DNA of 64,000 nt from Hymenobacter negativus (GTDB lineage Bacteria > Bacteroidota > Bacteroidia > Cytophagales > Hymenobacteraceae). Made by a program: the position numbers and the translations under genes. The stretch covers positions 868,001 to 932,000 of the forward strand of contig NZ_JAEDAE010000001.1 in the NCBI RefSeq assembly GCF_016056375.1, written 5' to 3'. The notes under the pieces were generated by a model, which saw only the letters and a list, made by a program, of their open reading frames with translations, was not told the DNA's origin and made no database searches. Positions 33,692-41,668 of the stretch are shown one piece after another (the first letter of the stretch is position 1; every line of letters starts with the position of its first letter).

Positions 33692-34552
33692 CTAGCGGCC
33701 GAACACCGTTTTGAGGATGTCGCTGGTACGGGCAGCGGGGTTCTTGCGGATTTTAGCTTCCTCGTTGGCCAGCAGGATGAACAGGCCATCCACGGCTTTC
33801 TGGGTGGTATAGTCGGCCAAGCTGAGGTTGACGGGCGTCATCAGCGGGATTTTGTTGTACTGATTGGTGATGGTGGCATAGGCGCGGCCGGCCCCGACCT
33901 GGTCGATGGCGGCTTCGATGTCGGGGTGGAAGGCCGAAATCAGCTGCTGCTGGGTCGACTTGCGCAGGAACTGCGTGGCCGCGTCGGTCTGGCCACTGGT
34001 TACCAACGTTAGGGCATCGGTGATGCTGATGTTGGTGAGGGCGTTCAGAAAAATGTCCTTGGCCTTGGGCGCGGCAGCTTCGGCCGCGCGGTTGAGCTGG
34101 GTTTCGAGTTGGGTGAACAGCGTGTTCATGCCCGGCAGGCGGCCCACGGTGGTTTTCACAATGTCGAGGTCGGGCGGCGTGGGGATGTGAATGTCGTCGT
34201 TGAGGTTGAAGCCGTCGGGCTCGGAGGCAAACTGCACGGCCTTCACGATGCCCTTATTGAGGGCTTCTTTGATGCCGGCGCTGGCCTGCGCCTCGGTGAG
34301 GGGCGCCGGGGCTGGGGTGGTGGTGGCAGCTTTAGTAGCAGCGGCTTTGGCAGCAGCAGCTTTGTCGGCAGCAGCTTTAGCGGCGGCCGCCTTGGCGGCA
34401 GCAGCTTTTTGGGCAGCGGTCTGGGTGGTGGTTTTGGTCGTGGTAGTTTTCTTGGTGGTCGTGGTCTTGGCTTTGGTTTGGGCGTGGGCGGCGGGCGCAG
34501 CGGCAGCCAACAGGCCCGCTACCAACACAGAACCAGCAATGCGAGTAAACAT
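33692..34552 (-). CDS. DUF4197 domain protein with Ala/Lys-rich linker, exported
   Basis: A 286-residue exported protein. A signal peptide (SVLVAGLLAAAAPAAHA) is followed by a Thr/Lys stretch and an Ala/Lys-rich repeat region (about residues 25-80; units of the type AAAAK) and then a DUF4197 domain (EAQASAGIKEALNKGIVKAV to DILKTVFGR), with the conserved GFNLNDDIHIPTPPDL segment and the ITDALTLVTSGQTDAATQFL motif. DUF4197 proteins are of unknown function. The repeat linker resembles histone H1-like tails. It is divergent from cinA. Confidence 0.85.
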   Translation of the reverse strand: MFTRIAGSVLVAGLLAAAAPAAHAQTKAKTTTTKKTTTTKTTTQTAAQKAAAAKAAAAKAAADKAAAAKAAATKAATTTPAPAPLTEAQASAGIKEALNKGIVKAVQFASEPDGFNLNDDIHIPTPPDLDIVKTTVGRLPGMNTLFTQLETQLNRAAEAAAPKAKDIFLNALTNISITDALTLVTSGQTDAATQFLRKSTQQQLISAFHPDIEAAIDQVGAGRAYATITNQYNKIPLMTPVNLSLADYTTQKAVDGLFILLANEEAKIRKNPAARTSDILKTVFGR

Positions 34553-34665
34553 GGAATAATCTGCTGCGACGGGAAAACCGGAAGGCCCCTGTGGCTGTCC
34601 TAAGGCCGCCGCTGCTGCAAAGTGAAGACAATTTTGCGGCCAAACCTATTTTTTTCGCCTAACTC

Positions 34666-35988
34666 ATGCCCACGGCCCAGCCCACCCCTGCTTCCAACGC
34701 CCCTCAACTCCCCCACGCCGCGCCGCCCGATGTCGAAATCATGACCATTGGCGACGAGTTGCTCTACGGTCAGGTCATCGATACCAATTCGGCCTTCATG
34801 GGTCAGGAGCTGGGCAAGATTGGCCTGCGCGTGCGGCAGATTTCCTCGGTGTCGGACCGGGCCGATGAAATCGTGGCCGCCCTCGACCAGGCCCGGCAGC
34901 GGGCGCAGGTGGTGCTCATCACCGGTGGCCTCGGCCCCACCAAAGACGACCTCACCAAGCATGTACTGGCCCGCTACTTTGGCTCTGAGCTGGTGATGCA
35001 CGAGCCCACGTTGCGCCACGTGGAGGAGATTTTCAAGCGCTTCCAGCGGCCCATGCTCGACGTGAACCGCCAGCAGGCCCTGGTGCCGGCCAACTGCGAG
35101 GTGCTGCACAACGCCGTAGGTACGGCGCCTGGCATGTGGTTTTCGGACCAGGGCACCATATTCGTGAGCATGCCCGGAGTGCCCTTCGAGATGAAGCGCC
35201 TGATGACCGACCACGTGCTGCCGCGCCTGCAGGCGCAGTTCCACATTGCCCCCATTGAGCACGTCGTCGTGATGACGGCCGGGCTGGGCGAGAGCTTTCT
35301 GGCCAAGCAGATTGAGGATTGGGAAGACGCCCTGCCCGCCAACATCAAGCTGGCCTACCTGCCCAGCTTCGGGGCCGTGCGCCTGCGCCTCACCGGCTCC
35401 GACGATGGCCTGCCCGACCTGCGCGGCCGGATGCTGGCCCTGCTGCCCGCCCTGCGGGAGCGCATCGGCGAGTACATTTTTGCCGAAGAAGAAACCACGC
35501 TCGAAGCTGCCATTGGCCAGTTATTGCTCGCCAAAGGCCTCACCGTGGGCACGGCCGAGAGCTGCACCGGCGGTATGGTGGCGCAGCGCCTTACCAGCGT
35601 GTCGGGCAGTTCGGCGTATTTCCGGGGCGGCATCGTGGCCTACCACAACGACATCAAGCAGCAGGAGCTGGGCGTGAAGTCCGAAACCCTGGCCGAGTTC
35701 GGGGCCGTGAGTGAGGCCACCGTGCGCGAGATGGCCGAGGGTGCCCGCCACCGCCTGGGCGTGGATGTGGCCGTGGCTATCAGCGGCATTGCCGGCCCCA
35801 CTGGTGCCACCGAAACCAAGAAAGTCGGGACCGTGTGCCTAGCCTACTCCGACGCCACCCAGACCATCACCCGCGAGTACGTGCTGGACCGGGGCCGGGC
35901 CCTGAACACGGAATACGCCGCCCAATCGATGCTCACGATGCTGCGGCAGCAGCTGGCGCAGGCGGAGGTGCGGCCGCTGCAAGTGTAG
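34666..35988 (+). CDS. cinA: Competence/damage-inducible protein CinA (with NMN amidase domain)
   Basis: A 440-residue two-domain protein. The N-terminal molybdopterin-binding-like (COG1058) domain carries EIMTIGDELLYGQVIDTNSA and ITGGLGPTKDDLTKHV; the C-terminal PncC-type nicotinamide mononucleotide deamidase domain carries TAESCTGGMVAQRLTSVSGS and SGIAGPTGATETKKVGTV. It recycles NMN to nicotinic acid mononucleotide and hydrolyses ADP-ribose-type pyrophosphates in characterised homologs. The N-terminal 20 residues (Pro/Ala-rich) precede the domain, so a later start is possible. Its last 70 bp are partly copied at 36691-36731. Confidence 0.93.
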   Translation: MPTAQPTPASNAPQLPHAAPPDVEIMTIGDELLYGQVIDTNSAFMGQELGKIGLRVRQISSVSDRADEIVAALDQARQRAQVVLITGGLGPTKDDLTKHVLARYFGSELVMHEPTLRHVEEIFKRFQRPMLDVNRQQALVPANCEVLHNAVGTAPGMWFSDQGTIFVSMPGVPFEMKRLMTDHVLPRLQAQFHIAPIEHVVVMTAGLGESFLAKQIEDWEDALPANIKLAYLPSFGAVRLRLTGSDDGLPDLRGRMLALLPALRERIGEYIFAEEETTLEAAIGQLLLAKGLTVGTAESCTGGMVAQRLTSVSGSSAYFRGGIVAYHNDIKQQELGVKSETLAEFGAVSEATVREMAEGARHRLGVDVAVAISGIAGPTGATETKKVGTVCLAYSDATQTITREYVLDRGRALNTEYAAQSMLTMLRQQLAQAEVRPLQV

Positions 35989-36104
35989 TAATCCGTCCTG
36001 TTTTCAGCCACCAGCCCAGCCTGCGACAAGCCTCAGCACCATTGCGGTACGGGGGGGTATCGCAGGCTGGGCAAACAGCTAATTATTTTGCACGTTGGCG
36101 CTTG

Positions 36105-36671
36105 TCACAGCAATGGCGGCTGTTTTTGGTACTTCACCACATGGCCAATGGCCGGAACATACAGCATGGTCATGGCAACGACCATGCTGATATACGGAAA
36201 GGCCTCGTTCCATTTTCGCTGTTTATAGGCCAATAAAGCCCGGCTGGGTGGGTCGTAGGCACGGCATTGCGCCTGAAACTCCTCAACCCAGCGCAATTTC
36301 TGCCGAAGCTCCTGCAGAGGGGCAAGCGCCACCCAGCCCACTAATAGAAACGGCAGCCATATTACTACCCACACCGCAACGGTTTTCCTAAATAGGGCAA
36401 TAACCAATCGCAACAGCCCGGCGGCGAACAGCCACCACAGCAACAGCAGCAGGTTGCCAAAGCCGTGTATCAGGTCCACCAACCCTTGGTCTACGCCGTG
36501 TCCGGTTTCAGAGGGCTTGCGAAAAATTTCCTCGTCGGGCCTGTCGTCACAAGGCTGGGTTATCCAGGGGTTTGGGGCTTCGCTGCTTCCATCTTGGGCC
36601 TGAACGAAATAAGTTGCAGCCGGCAGCGACAGGAACAACAGCACCAAGGATAGCAACAGGCGGCTCAACAT
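36105..36671 (-). CDS. Hypothetical membrane protein with signal sequence
   Basis: A 188-residue protein of unknown family. From the ATG at 36671 a signal-like helix (MLSRLLLSLVLLFLSLPAA) is followed by a short extracytoplasmic part with two Cys, then two strongly hydrophobic segments (LLLLLWWLFAAGLLRLVIALF and VVIWLPFLLVGWVALAP), a polar charged stretch, and a last possible helix near SMVVAMTMLYVP. The frame stays open to 36767, but those codons are antisense of a cinA fragment (36691-36731), so the start at 36671 is clearly better. The gene sits between two copies of the cinA 3' end, as if inserted. Confidence 0.65.
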   Translation of the reverse strand: MLSRLLLSLVLLFLSLPAATYFVQAQDGSSEAPNPWITQPCDDRPDEEIFRKPSETGHGVDQGLVDLIHGFGNLLLLLWWLFAAGLLRLVIALFRKTVAVWVVIWLPFLLVGWVALAPLQELRQKLRWVEEFQAQCRAYDPPSRALLAYKQRKWNEAFPYISMVVAMTMLYVPAIGHVVKYQKQPPLL

Positions 36672-36690
36672 ACTTGCAAAGTACGCCTCC

Positions 36691-36731
36691 ACGCCGCCCA
36701 ATCCATGCTCACGATGCTGCGGCAGCAGTTG
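36691..36731. repeat. Partial duplicate of the cinA 3' end
   Basis: This 41-nt stretch matches cinA 35915-35955 at 39 of 41 positions, in the same orientation, and is followed by a TAG in a context resembling the end of cinA (CTTGTAG versus AAGTGTAG). The two copies are 776 bp apart and bracket the gene at 36105-36671. Confidence 0.85.
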
Positions 36732-36750
36732 ACTTGTAGCCTCACCTAAC

Positions 36751-37503
36751 TTACGGCGTAGTGGCAATGGCTAGAGAATTGGCATAGCTCACCAAAACGT
36801 GCAGTTCATGAGCGGTAGCAAACCCTAAGCTCTGCGCTTTGGCATAAGTCTGTATCTTTTGTGCCTGACCAGGAAAAGCCGCCAACAGGTCTTTTTTGAG
36901 ATTGCGCAGGGGCCGAATTAGGCCGGTGGGCCAGGCCAGATAAAAAATATCCTGCAGCTCGTTGACGGTTCGGTATTGCACCGGCGCGATGTCTACCACT
37001 GGTTGCTTTCCCGGCGCAACCGGCAGGGCGCGGCTCAGTCCACCGCCGCGCGCAGGCCCCGACATATTTAGGGCAATCTGGCGAGGCACCAGCAACTGTC
37101 GCCGCAGCAGCAGGACAGGGCCTTCGGCCAATTGCTCGAAGAAATACGGCTCCGGCCGCTGCTCCGGGCGTTCGCCGGTCCACGGCAGGGTGCGAAACAG
37201 CCGCAGCACCGTGGGGTCGGCGGCATGGGCCGCCCGGTAGCGTCCCTGCCCCGTCGCAAATCTTTCGCCCTGCACTGCAAAAGCGGCCACCGCAGCCGGG
37301 ACCAGGGTCCGGATGGTGCCATCGGGCTGCGCCAGGTACAGCATATCGGTAGCGTAGTGCATTGCCACCGGCCCCGCCAACGTGTCGCCGCTGGCAAGGA
37401 CAATGCGACTGAACTCGAAGTCTAATCGGACGCCGCTGTTGCCCTGACCGTACACCGGCACTTGCGCCAAAAGCAGTGAACAGACTAAAAACCTAGTATT
37501 CAT
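36751..37503 (-). CDS. Exported hypothetical protein
   Basis: A 250-residue protein with a signal peptide (MNTRFLVCSLLLAQVPVYG, then Gln). The mature part has FSRIVLASGDTLAGPVAMHY, DMLYLAQPDGTIRTL, PYFFEQLAEGPVLLLRRQLL and a C-terminal helical part after LQDIFYLAWPTGLIRPLRNL. The layout (strand-rich N-terminus with DGTIRT-type turns followed by a helical tail) recalls Bacteroidota exported proteins of unknown role that are expressed with surface systems. The ATG at 37503 is preferred over a TTG-type start at 37530. It lies 80 bp upstream of the membrane protein at 36105-36671 on the same strand, so they may form a pair. Confidence 0.68.
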   Translation of the reverse strand: MNTRFLVCSLLLAQVPVYGQGNSGVRLDFEFSRIVLASGDTLAGPVAMHYATDMLYLAQPDGTIRTLVPAAVAAFAVQGERFATGQGRYRAAHAADPTVLRLFRTLPWTGERPEQRPEPYFFEQLAEGPVLLLRRQLLVPRQIALNMSGPARGGGLSRALPVAPGKQPVVDIAPVQYRTVNELQDIFYLAWPTGLIRPLRNLKKDLLAAFPGQAQKIQTYAKAQSLGFATAHELHVLVSYANSLAIATTP

Positions 37504-37630
37504 AGCCTCGAACCGGAAAGGCAAGTCCAATGAACTATAAGTTATTGAATTTTACTGATTCCTGCTATACAGGCTGGATTTTTCAAAGAAAGGCTTACTG
37601 TCACACTTTGATTTAGCACTGAGACTACAC

Positions 37631-37662
37631 AAAAAAGGCCAGCCCGGTGGGCTGGCCTTTAT
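37631..37662 (-). terminator. Terminator after ribBA
   Basis: AAAGGCCAGCCC pairs with GGGCTGGCCTTT around GGT; a T-run follows on the minus strand. It lies 20 bp downstream of the ribBA stop. Confidence 0.85.
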
Positions 37663-37681
37663 GGCAAATATGCGGTATAGC

Positions 37682-38908
37682 TTAAGCCGCCGGCGTTTCG
37701 ACCGGTACAACGTTCATAATGGTGTGGCCCATTTTATCCCGCTTGGTGGCCAAATAAGCCTCGTTGTGCGGGTTGGCGTTGATTTCGATGGGCAGCGTGT
37801 CCACGATTTCCAGCCCGTAGCCGATGAGGCCGGTGCGCTTCTTGGGGTTGTTGGTGAGCAGGCGCATCTGGCGCACGCCCAGGTCGCGCAGGATGCTCGC
37901 GCCCACGCCGTAGTCGCGCTCGTCGCCCTTGAAGCCCAAGTCCTCGTTGGCCTGCACCGTGTCGCGGCCCTGCTCCTGCAGCTTGTAGGCTTTCAGCTTG
38001 TTGAGCAGGCCGATGCCACGGCCTTCCTGGTTCATGTACACAATCACACCGCGGCCTTCGCGCTCAATCTGGCGCATGGCCTGGCGCAGCTGCGGGCCGC
38101 AGTCGCAGCGGCACGAGCCGAAGATGTCGCCCGTCACGCAGGAGCTGTGCACGCGAACCAGCACCGGCTCGGGGCCGCTGATGTCGCCCTTCACCAGGGC
38201 CAGGTGCTTGGCCCCGTTCGAGTTCTGAGTGAAGGCGTACAGGTCGAAGTCGCCTTCCTCAGTGGGCATCTTCACCGAAATTTCGCGGGTAATGAGGCTT
38301 TCGGTAGCCAAGCGGTACTTGATGAGGTCCTGCACCGAAATCAGTTTCAGGTCCCACTTTTTGGCCACGATTTCGAGGTCGGGCAGGCGGGCCATCTCGC
38401 CGTCTTCCTTCAGAATTTCGACCAACACCCCGGCCGGGGCCAGCCCCGCCAGGCGGGCCAAATCCACGGCCGCCTCGGTGTGGCCGGCGCGGCGCAGCAC
38501 CCCTTCCTTGCGGGCTTTAAGGGGGAAAATGTGGCCGGGCTTGCCCAGCTCCTCGGGCTTGGTGGTGGGGTCGATAAGGGCCAGAATCGTCTTGCTGCGG
38601 TCGGAAGCCGAGATGCCGGTGGTCACCCCGTTCTTCAGCAAATCGACCGACACCGTGAACGGCGTGGCGTGCAGGGCCGTGTTGTGGCCCACCATCAAGT
38701 CGAGGCCCAGGGCTTCGCAGCGCTCTTCGGGCAGCGAGGCGCAGACCAGCCCGCGGCCGTGGGTGGCCATGAAATTGATGATTTCGGGGGTGGCGCACTC
38801 GGCTGCGCAAATAAAGTCGCCCTCGTTTTCGCGGTCCTCGTCGTCGACGACAATAACCACTTTGCCAGCCTGGATGTCGGCAATGGCGGATTCGATGGTG
38901 TCAAGCAT
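37682..38908 (-). CDS. ribBA: Bifunctional DHBP synthase / GTP cyclohydrolase II
   Basis: A 408-residue riboflavin enzyme. Residues 1-205 are 3,4-dihydroxy-2-butanone 4-phosphate synthase ([38 protein letters not shown]), which acts on ribulose 5-phosphate. Residues about 210-408 are GTP cyclohydrolase II with the zinc site [20 protein letters not shown] and [27 protein letters not shown]. Both feed the riboflavin pathway in the cytoplasm. Start ATG 38908; the upstream frame (to 38950) shows no conserved codons. A -7 element (TAACTTTG, plus 38948-38955) lies 40 bp upstream. No riboswitch-like RFN element is evident in the short leader. Confidence 0.94.
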   Translation of the reverse strand: MLDTIESAIADIQAGKVVIVVDDEDRENEGDFICAAECATPEIINFMATHGRGLVCASLPEERCEALGLDLMVGHNTALHATPFTVSVDLLKNGVTTGISASDRSKTILALIDPTTKPEELGKPGHIFPLKARKEGVLRRAGHTEAAVDLARLAGLAPAGVLVEILKEDGEMARLPDLEIVAKKWDLKLISVQDLIKYRLATESLITREISVKMPTEEGDFDLYAFTQNSNGAKHLALVKGDISGPEPVLVRVHSSCVTGDIFGSCRCDCGPQLRQAMRQIEREGRGVIVYMNQEGRGIGLLNKLKAYKLQEQGRDTVQANEDLGFKGDERDYGVGASILRDLGVRQMRLLTNNPKKRTGLIGYGLEIVDTLPIEINANPHNEAYLATKRDKMGHTIMNVVPVETPAA

Positions 38909-38947
38909 GGGGTGGAGTATTTCGGCCCATAACAACGAGGGCGGCCA

Positions 38948-38955
38948 CAAAGTTA
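38948..38955 (-). promoter_or_regulatory. -7 element of the ribBA promoter
   Basis: On the minus strand TAACTTTG fits TAnnTTTG; the leader to the ATG at 38908 would be about 35 nt, too short for an FMN riboswitch. Confidence 0.5.
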
Positions 38956-39025
38956 GCCTCCGACGGCTGCGTGGCTTCCATGGCTGCGTCCAGACGCTAA
39001 AGCAGCCTAGAAAATCAAAAATCCG

Positions 39026-39112
39026 GTCATTCTGAGCGCAGCGAAGGACCTTATCAAGCTAGAATGGCTTTCGTTCCATGGCGATAAGGTCCTTCGCTGC
39101 GCTCAGGATGAC
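39026..39112. repeat. Interspersed inverted repeat (TGAGCGCAGCGAAGG family)
   Basis: Arms at 39026-39055 and 39083-39112 match at 29 of 30 positions as inverted copies, starting GTCATTCTGAGCGCAGCGAA. It fills the space between ribBA and the glycosyltransferase that ends at 39142. Confidence 0.8.
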
Positions 39113-39141
39113 AGACGGACAAAAACCGACTTACAGTGCCA

Positions 39142-40338
39142 CTACTTCGCCTGCTGAAAGCGCTGCGTGGGCTGCCACACCGTCGTTTTGATGCCCCGCA
39201 GGTAGCGCCAGTAGCCCAACAGCAAGGCCGCGTTCATGCTATAAAAGTGCGTGATGAAGCGTAGCAGCCGGGGGTGGCGGCCGGTGCGCTGCAGGGCTTT
39301 ATCGAGCAGCAGCAGCAGCGGCAGTCCCAGCTGCCCCGCCAGCGCCAGTTGGAAGAACCACCCCGCGCCGCCCACTACCAGCCCCACCGTGGCGGCCAGC
39401 AGCAGCAGCAGCAATTGCGGCGTAAGCCAGCGCAGCACCTTGTGCGACCACCACGCAAACGCCACCCCGCGCCACGGCGGCCACAGCAGCCGCCGAAACT
39501 CGCGCAGGTTCTGAAAATTGCCGGCCGAGATGCGCGCCTTGCGCCGGAATTCCTCGGGCAGGTGGTCCGACACGTCCTCGTAGCAAAGGGCGTCCAGCTC
39601 ATTGATGGTCTGGTAGCCGTCGCGCAGCACGGCCATGGTGATGTAGAAGTCGTCGACCAGAAACTCGGCCGGGGCCGGGTGGTAGCAGGCACGGCGCACC
39701 GCAAAGCAGCCGCCGAACGCGCCCATCATGGCGCCCCACACCACGCCTTCCTGGTATTTCATCAGGTTTTCGCGCTCCAGGTAAGCCTTTTCCTGGCCCG
39801 AAATGCCTTCGGCGCGGTGGTCGGGGTTGAGAATATTGCCGCCCACCAGGCCGATGGCCGGGTTATGAAAATGTTTGACGAGTTCAAACAGGGTATCGGG
39901 CGCAAAAAACACGTTGGCATCCGTGAGCACCAGCACCGGGGCAGTGGCCTGGCGGGCCAGGCGGTCAATCACGCCGGGCTTGCCGGTGCGCTGGTGGTAG
40001 GCTTCGAAGTGCAGCTGCGGGTGTTTTTCGGCCAGCGCGGCCAGCAGGGCGTTGGTTTGGTCCGAGGAATTATCGGAGCCCACCAGCAGCCGCAGCCGGT
40101 CGAGCGGGTAGGTGGTGGCGAAGGTGGAGCGGATTTTCTCCTCAATTACAGCCTCCTCATTGTGAGCGGCCAGCAGGATGTCCACGGCCGGCAGGCCGGG
40201 CGCGCCGGGGGCGTACACGTCGGGGTTTTGCTGGCGGCCCCGGGCCAGCCAGCCCAGCAGCACCGGAAACAGCACGTAGGTGTGCGCAACCAGCAGCAGG
40301 CAGCCCCAAAACACTACTTGAAGGACAACCGCCACCAT
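39142..40338 (-). CDS. Glycosyltransferase family 2, membrane-bound
   Basis: A 398-residue GT2-type enzyme. A first transmembrane helix (residues about 5-25) precedes the GT-A domain (VDILLAAHNEEAVIEEKI, LVGSDNSSDQTNALL, LVLTDANVFFAPDTL with the DxN-type metal motif, and EDVSDHLPEEFRRKARIS replacing the usual acceptor ED). Two to three helices follow after residue 285 (LLLLLLAATVGLVVGGAGWFF). Enzymes of this type transfer sugars to lipid or exopolysaccharide acceptors on the cytoplasmic face. It is coupled to the upstream glycosyltransferase, its ATG sharing a base with that gene's TGA (TGATG), so they act in one pathway. Confidence 0.88.
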   Translation of the reverse strand: MVAVVLQVVFWGCLLLVAHTYVLFPVLLGWLARGRQQNPDVYAPGAPGLPAVDILLAAHNEEAVIEEKIRSTFATTYPLDRLRLLVGSDNSSDQTNALLAALAEKHPQLHFEAYHQRTGKPGVIDRLARQATAPVLVLTDANVFFAPDTLFELVKHFHNPAIGLVGGNILNPDHRAEGISGQEKAYLERENLMKYQEGVVWGAMMGAFGGCFAVRRACYHPAPAEFLVDDFYITMAVLRDGYQTINELDALCYEDVSDHLPEEFRRKARISAGNFQNLREFRRLLWPPWRGVAFAWWSHKVLRWLTPQLLLLLLAATVGLVVGGAGWFFQLALAGQLGLPLLLLLDKALQRTGRHPRLLRFITHFYSMNAALLLGYWRYLRGIKTTVWQPTQRFQQAK

Positions 40339-41567
40339 CAGCTAACCGGCACCGGCCGTAGCCGCTCGTATAAGCCCACGAACTGCTCGGTTACCCGGCG
40401 GCGGTCGTAGACGTGGGTGGCAGTGTGGGCGGCCGCTGCGCCAATGGCGGCCACGGGCATTTCCTGACGGCCCCAGGCCCGGAGCGCGTCCAGCCACGCG
40501 GCGGCCGAGTCGCGCAGCACGATGTCGTGGCCATCGCGCACGGCAATGCCTTCGGCGCCCAGCGGGGTGCTTAGGACGGCCTTGCCCAGCGCCATGGCCT
40601 CGATAATCTTTATACGCATGCCGCCACCGCTGAGCAGCGGCACCAGCATCAACTCATATTGTTGCATAAAAGCCGGGGCCGATTCCACAAAGCCGTGCAC
40701 GAACACGTTGTCGGTACGCGGGCGCAACAGCTCGTCGGGGGTGCCGCTGCCAGCGATGTGCAGCTCCACGTCGGGCATTTCGGCGTGGATGGTGGGCCAG
40801 ATTTCGCGCAGCAGCCAGTGCAGGCCCTCCAGATTGGGTAGCCAGTTCAGCGAACCAATCATGAACAGGGTGCGCGGCTTGGGTTTCACGGCCGGGTCAG
40901 GTTGAAAGCGCGTAAAATCAACGCCAGCGGGAATGAACACCACCGGCTCGGGGCAGCCCAGGGCGCGCAGGCGTTGCGCGTCGTCGTCGGTGATGGCGGC
41001 CACGGCATCGAACTGGGCCAGGTGGCGGCGCTCGAAACGCGCCAGCCGGGCGGCCATGTCGCGCAGGTAGAAACGTTTGAGTGGGTTGCCCTCGCGCCCG
41101 GCCAGCATCTGCCAGATGGTGTGCTCCAGGTTGTGGGCGCGCAGCACCAGCGGCGGCACGCGCAGGCTGGCATTTTCGCGGCGGCCCAGCAGTTCGGCAT
41201 ACCAGGCGGCAAACGTGCCCTCAAACTGCACCGCGTCTACCGTTTCGCTTTGCAGAATCTCCACCAGCGTCTCCCCCACAGCCGGGCTGATAAAGCGCTC
41301 CACAATGTAGGGCTGGCGGCTCAGCAGCAGGTTTTTCAGGGCCTTTACCGGCGTAATGTCCGTGTTCACGTCCACCGTCACCAACCGGAAATTCGGCCCC
41401 AAATGGTCGAGCGCATCAGCCGGCTGGTGGTGCTTGGGCGTGTTGATGGCCAGCATGGTGACGCGGTGGCCGGCCTGCACCAGGCCGGCGGCCACGTCAT
41501 ACATAGCAATAGCGCCCCCGGTAGTGAGCGGGTAAGGAACGCGGGGACAAAGCTGCAGTATGTGCAC
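40338..41567 (-). CDS. Glycosyltransferase (GT4-type, GT-B fold)
   Basis: A 409-residue GT-B glycosyltransferase. The N-terminal domain starts HILQLCPRVPYPLTTGGAIAMYDVA with the glycine-rich GGA loop; the C-terminal domain contains FIGSLNWLPNLEGLHWLL-type start (MIGSLNWLPN), VELHIAGSGTPDE, the VPLLSGGGMRIKIIEAMALG nucleotide-sugar motif with the conserved Glu, and TPLGAEGI. It probably adds a sugar to a cell-surface glycan. Acceptor and donor are not readable. The next gene, a GT2 enzyme, overlaps its stop by one base. Confidence 0.9.
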   Translation of the reverse strand: MHILQLCPRVPYPLTTGGAIAMYDVAAGLVQAGHRVTMLAINTPKHHQPADALDHLGPNFRLVTVDVNTDITPVKALKNLLLSRQPYIVERFISPAVGETLVEILQSETVDAVQFEGTFAAWYAELLGRRENASLRVPPLVLRAHNLEHTIWQMLAGREGNPLKRFYLRDMAARLARFERRHLAQFDAVAAITDDDAQRLRALGCPEPVVFIPAGVDFTRFQPDPAVKPKPRTLFMIGSLNWLPNLEGLHWLLREIWPTIHAEMPDVELHIAGSGTPDELLRPRTDNVFVHGFVESAPAFMQQYELMLVPLLSGGGMRIKIIEAMALGKAVLSTPLGAEGIAVRDGHDIVLRDSAAAWLDALRAWGRQEMPVAAIGAAAAHTATHVYDRRRVTEQFVGLYERLRPVPVS

Positions 41568-41585
41568 TTGGGTGAATTATGGGTT

Positions 41586-41662
41586 GAGAGTTAGGAGTTA
41601 GGAGTTAGGTCAGTTCGGTTGGCGTTATCACAACTCATAACTTTTAACTCGTAATTCATAAC
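41586..41662. repeat. AGTTAGG heptamer repeats in intergenic region
   Basis: GAGTTAGG units are repeated three times at about 41588-41609, followed by an AT-rich stretch with ACTCATAACTTTTAACTC and ATTCATAACTCAG units. It lies between the glycosyltransferase start (41567) and the potassium channel stop (41669). Confidence 0.6.
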
Positions 41663-41668
41663 TCAGAT

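Noticed and set aside
36672..36767. N-terminal extension of the membrane protein gene that ends at 36105
   Set aside because: These 32 codons are antisense of the duplicated cinA fragment; the signal-like helix begins at the ATG at 36671.
37661..38932. A 423-codon plus-strand frame opposite ribBA
   Set aside because: Antisense shadow with His/Ala/Gln-rich low-complexity translation; ribBA is unmistakable on the other strand.
38909..38955. FMN riboswitch upstream of ribBA
   Set aside because: The predicted leader is about 35 nt and lacks the conserved RFN helices.
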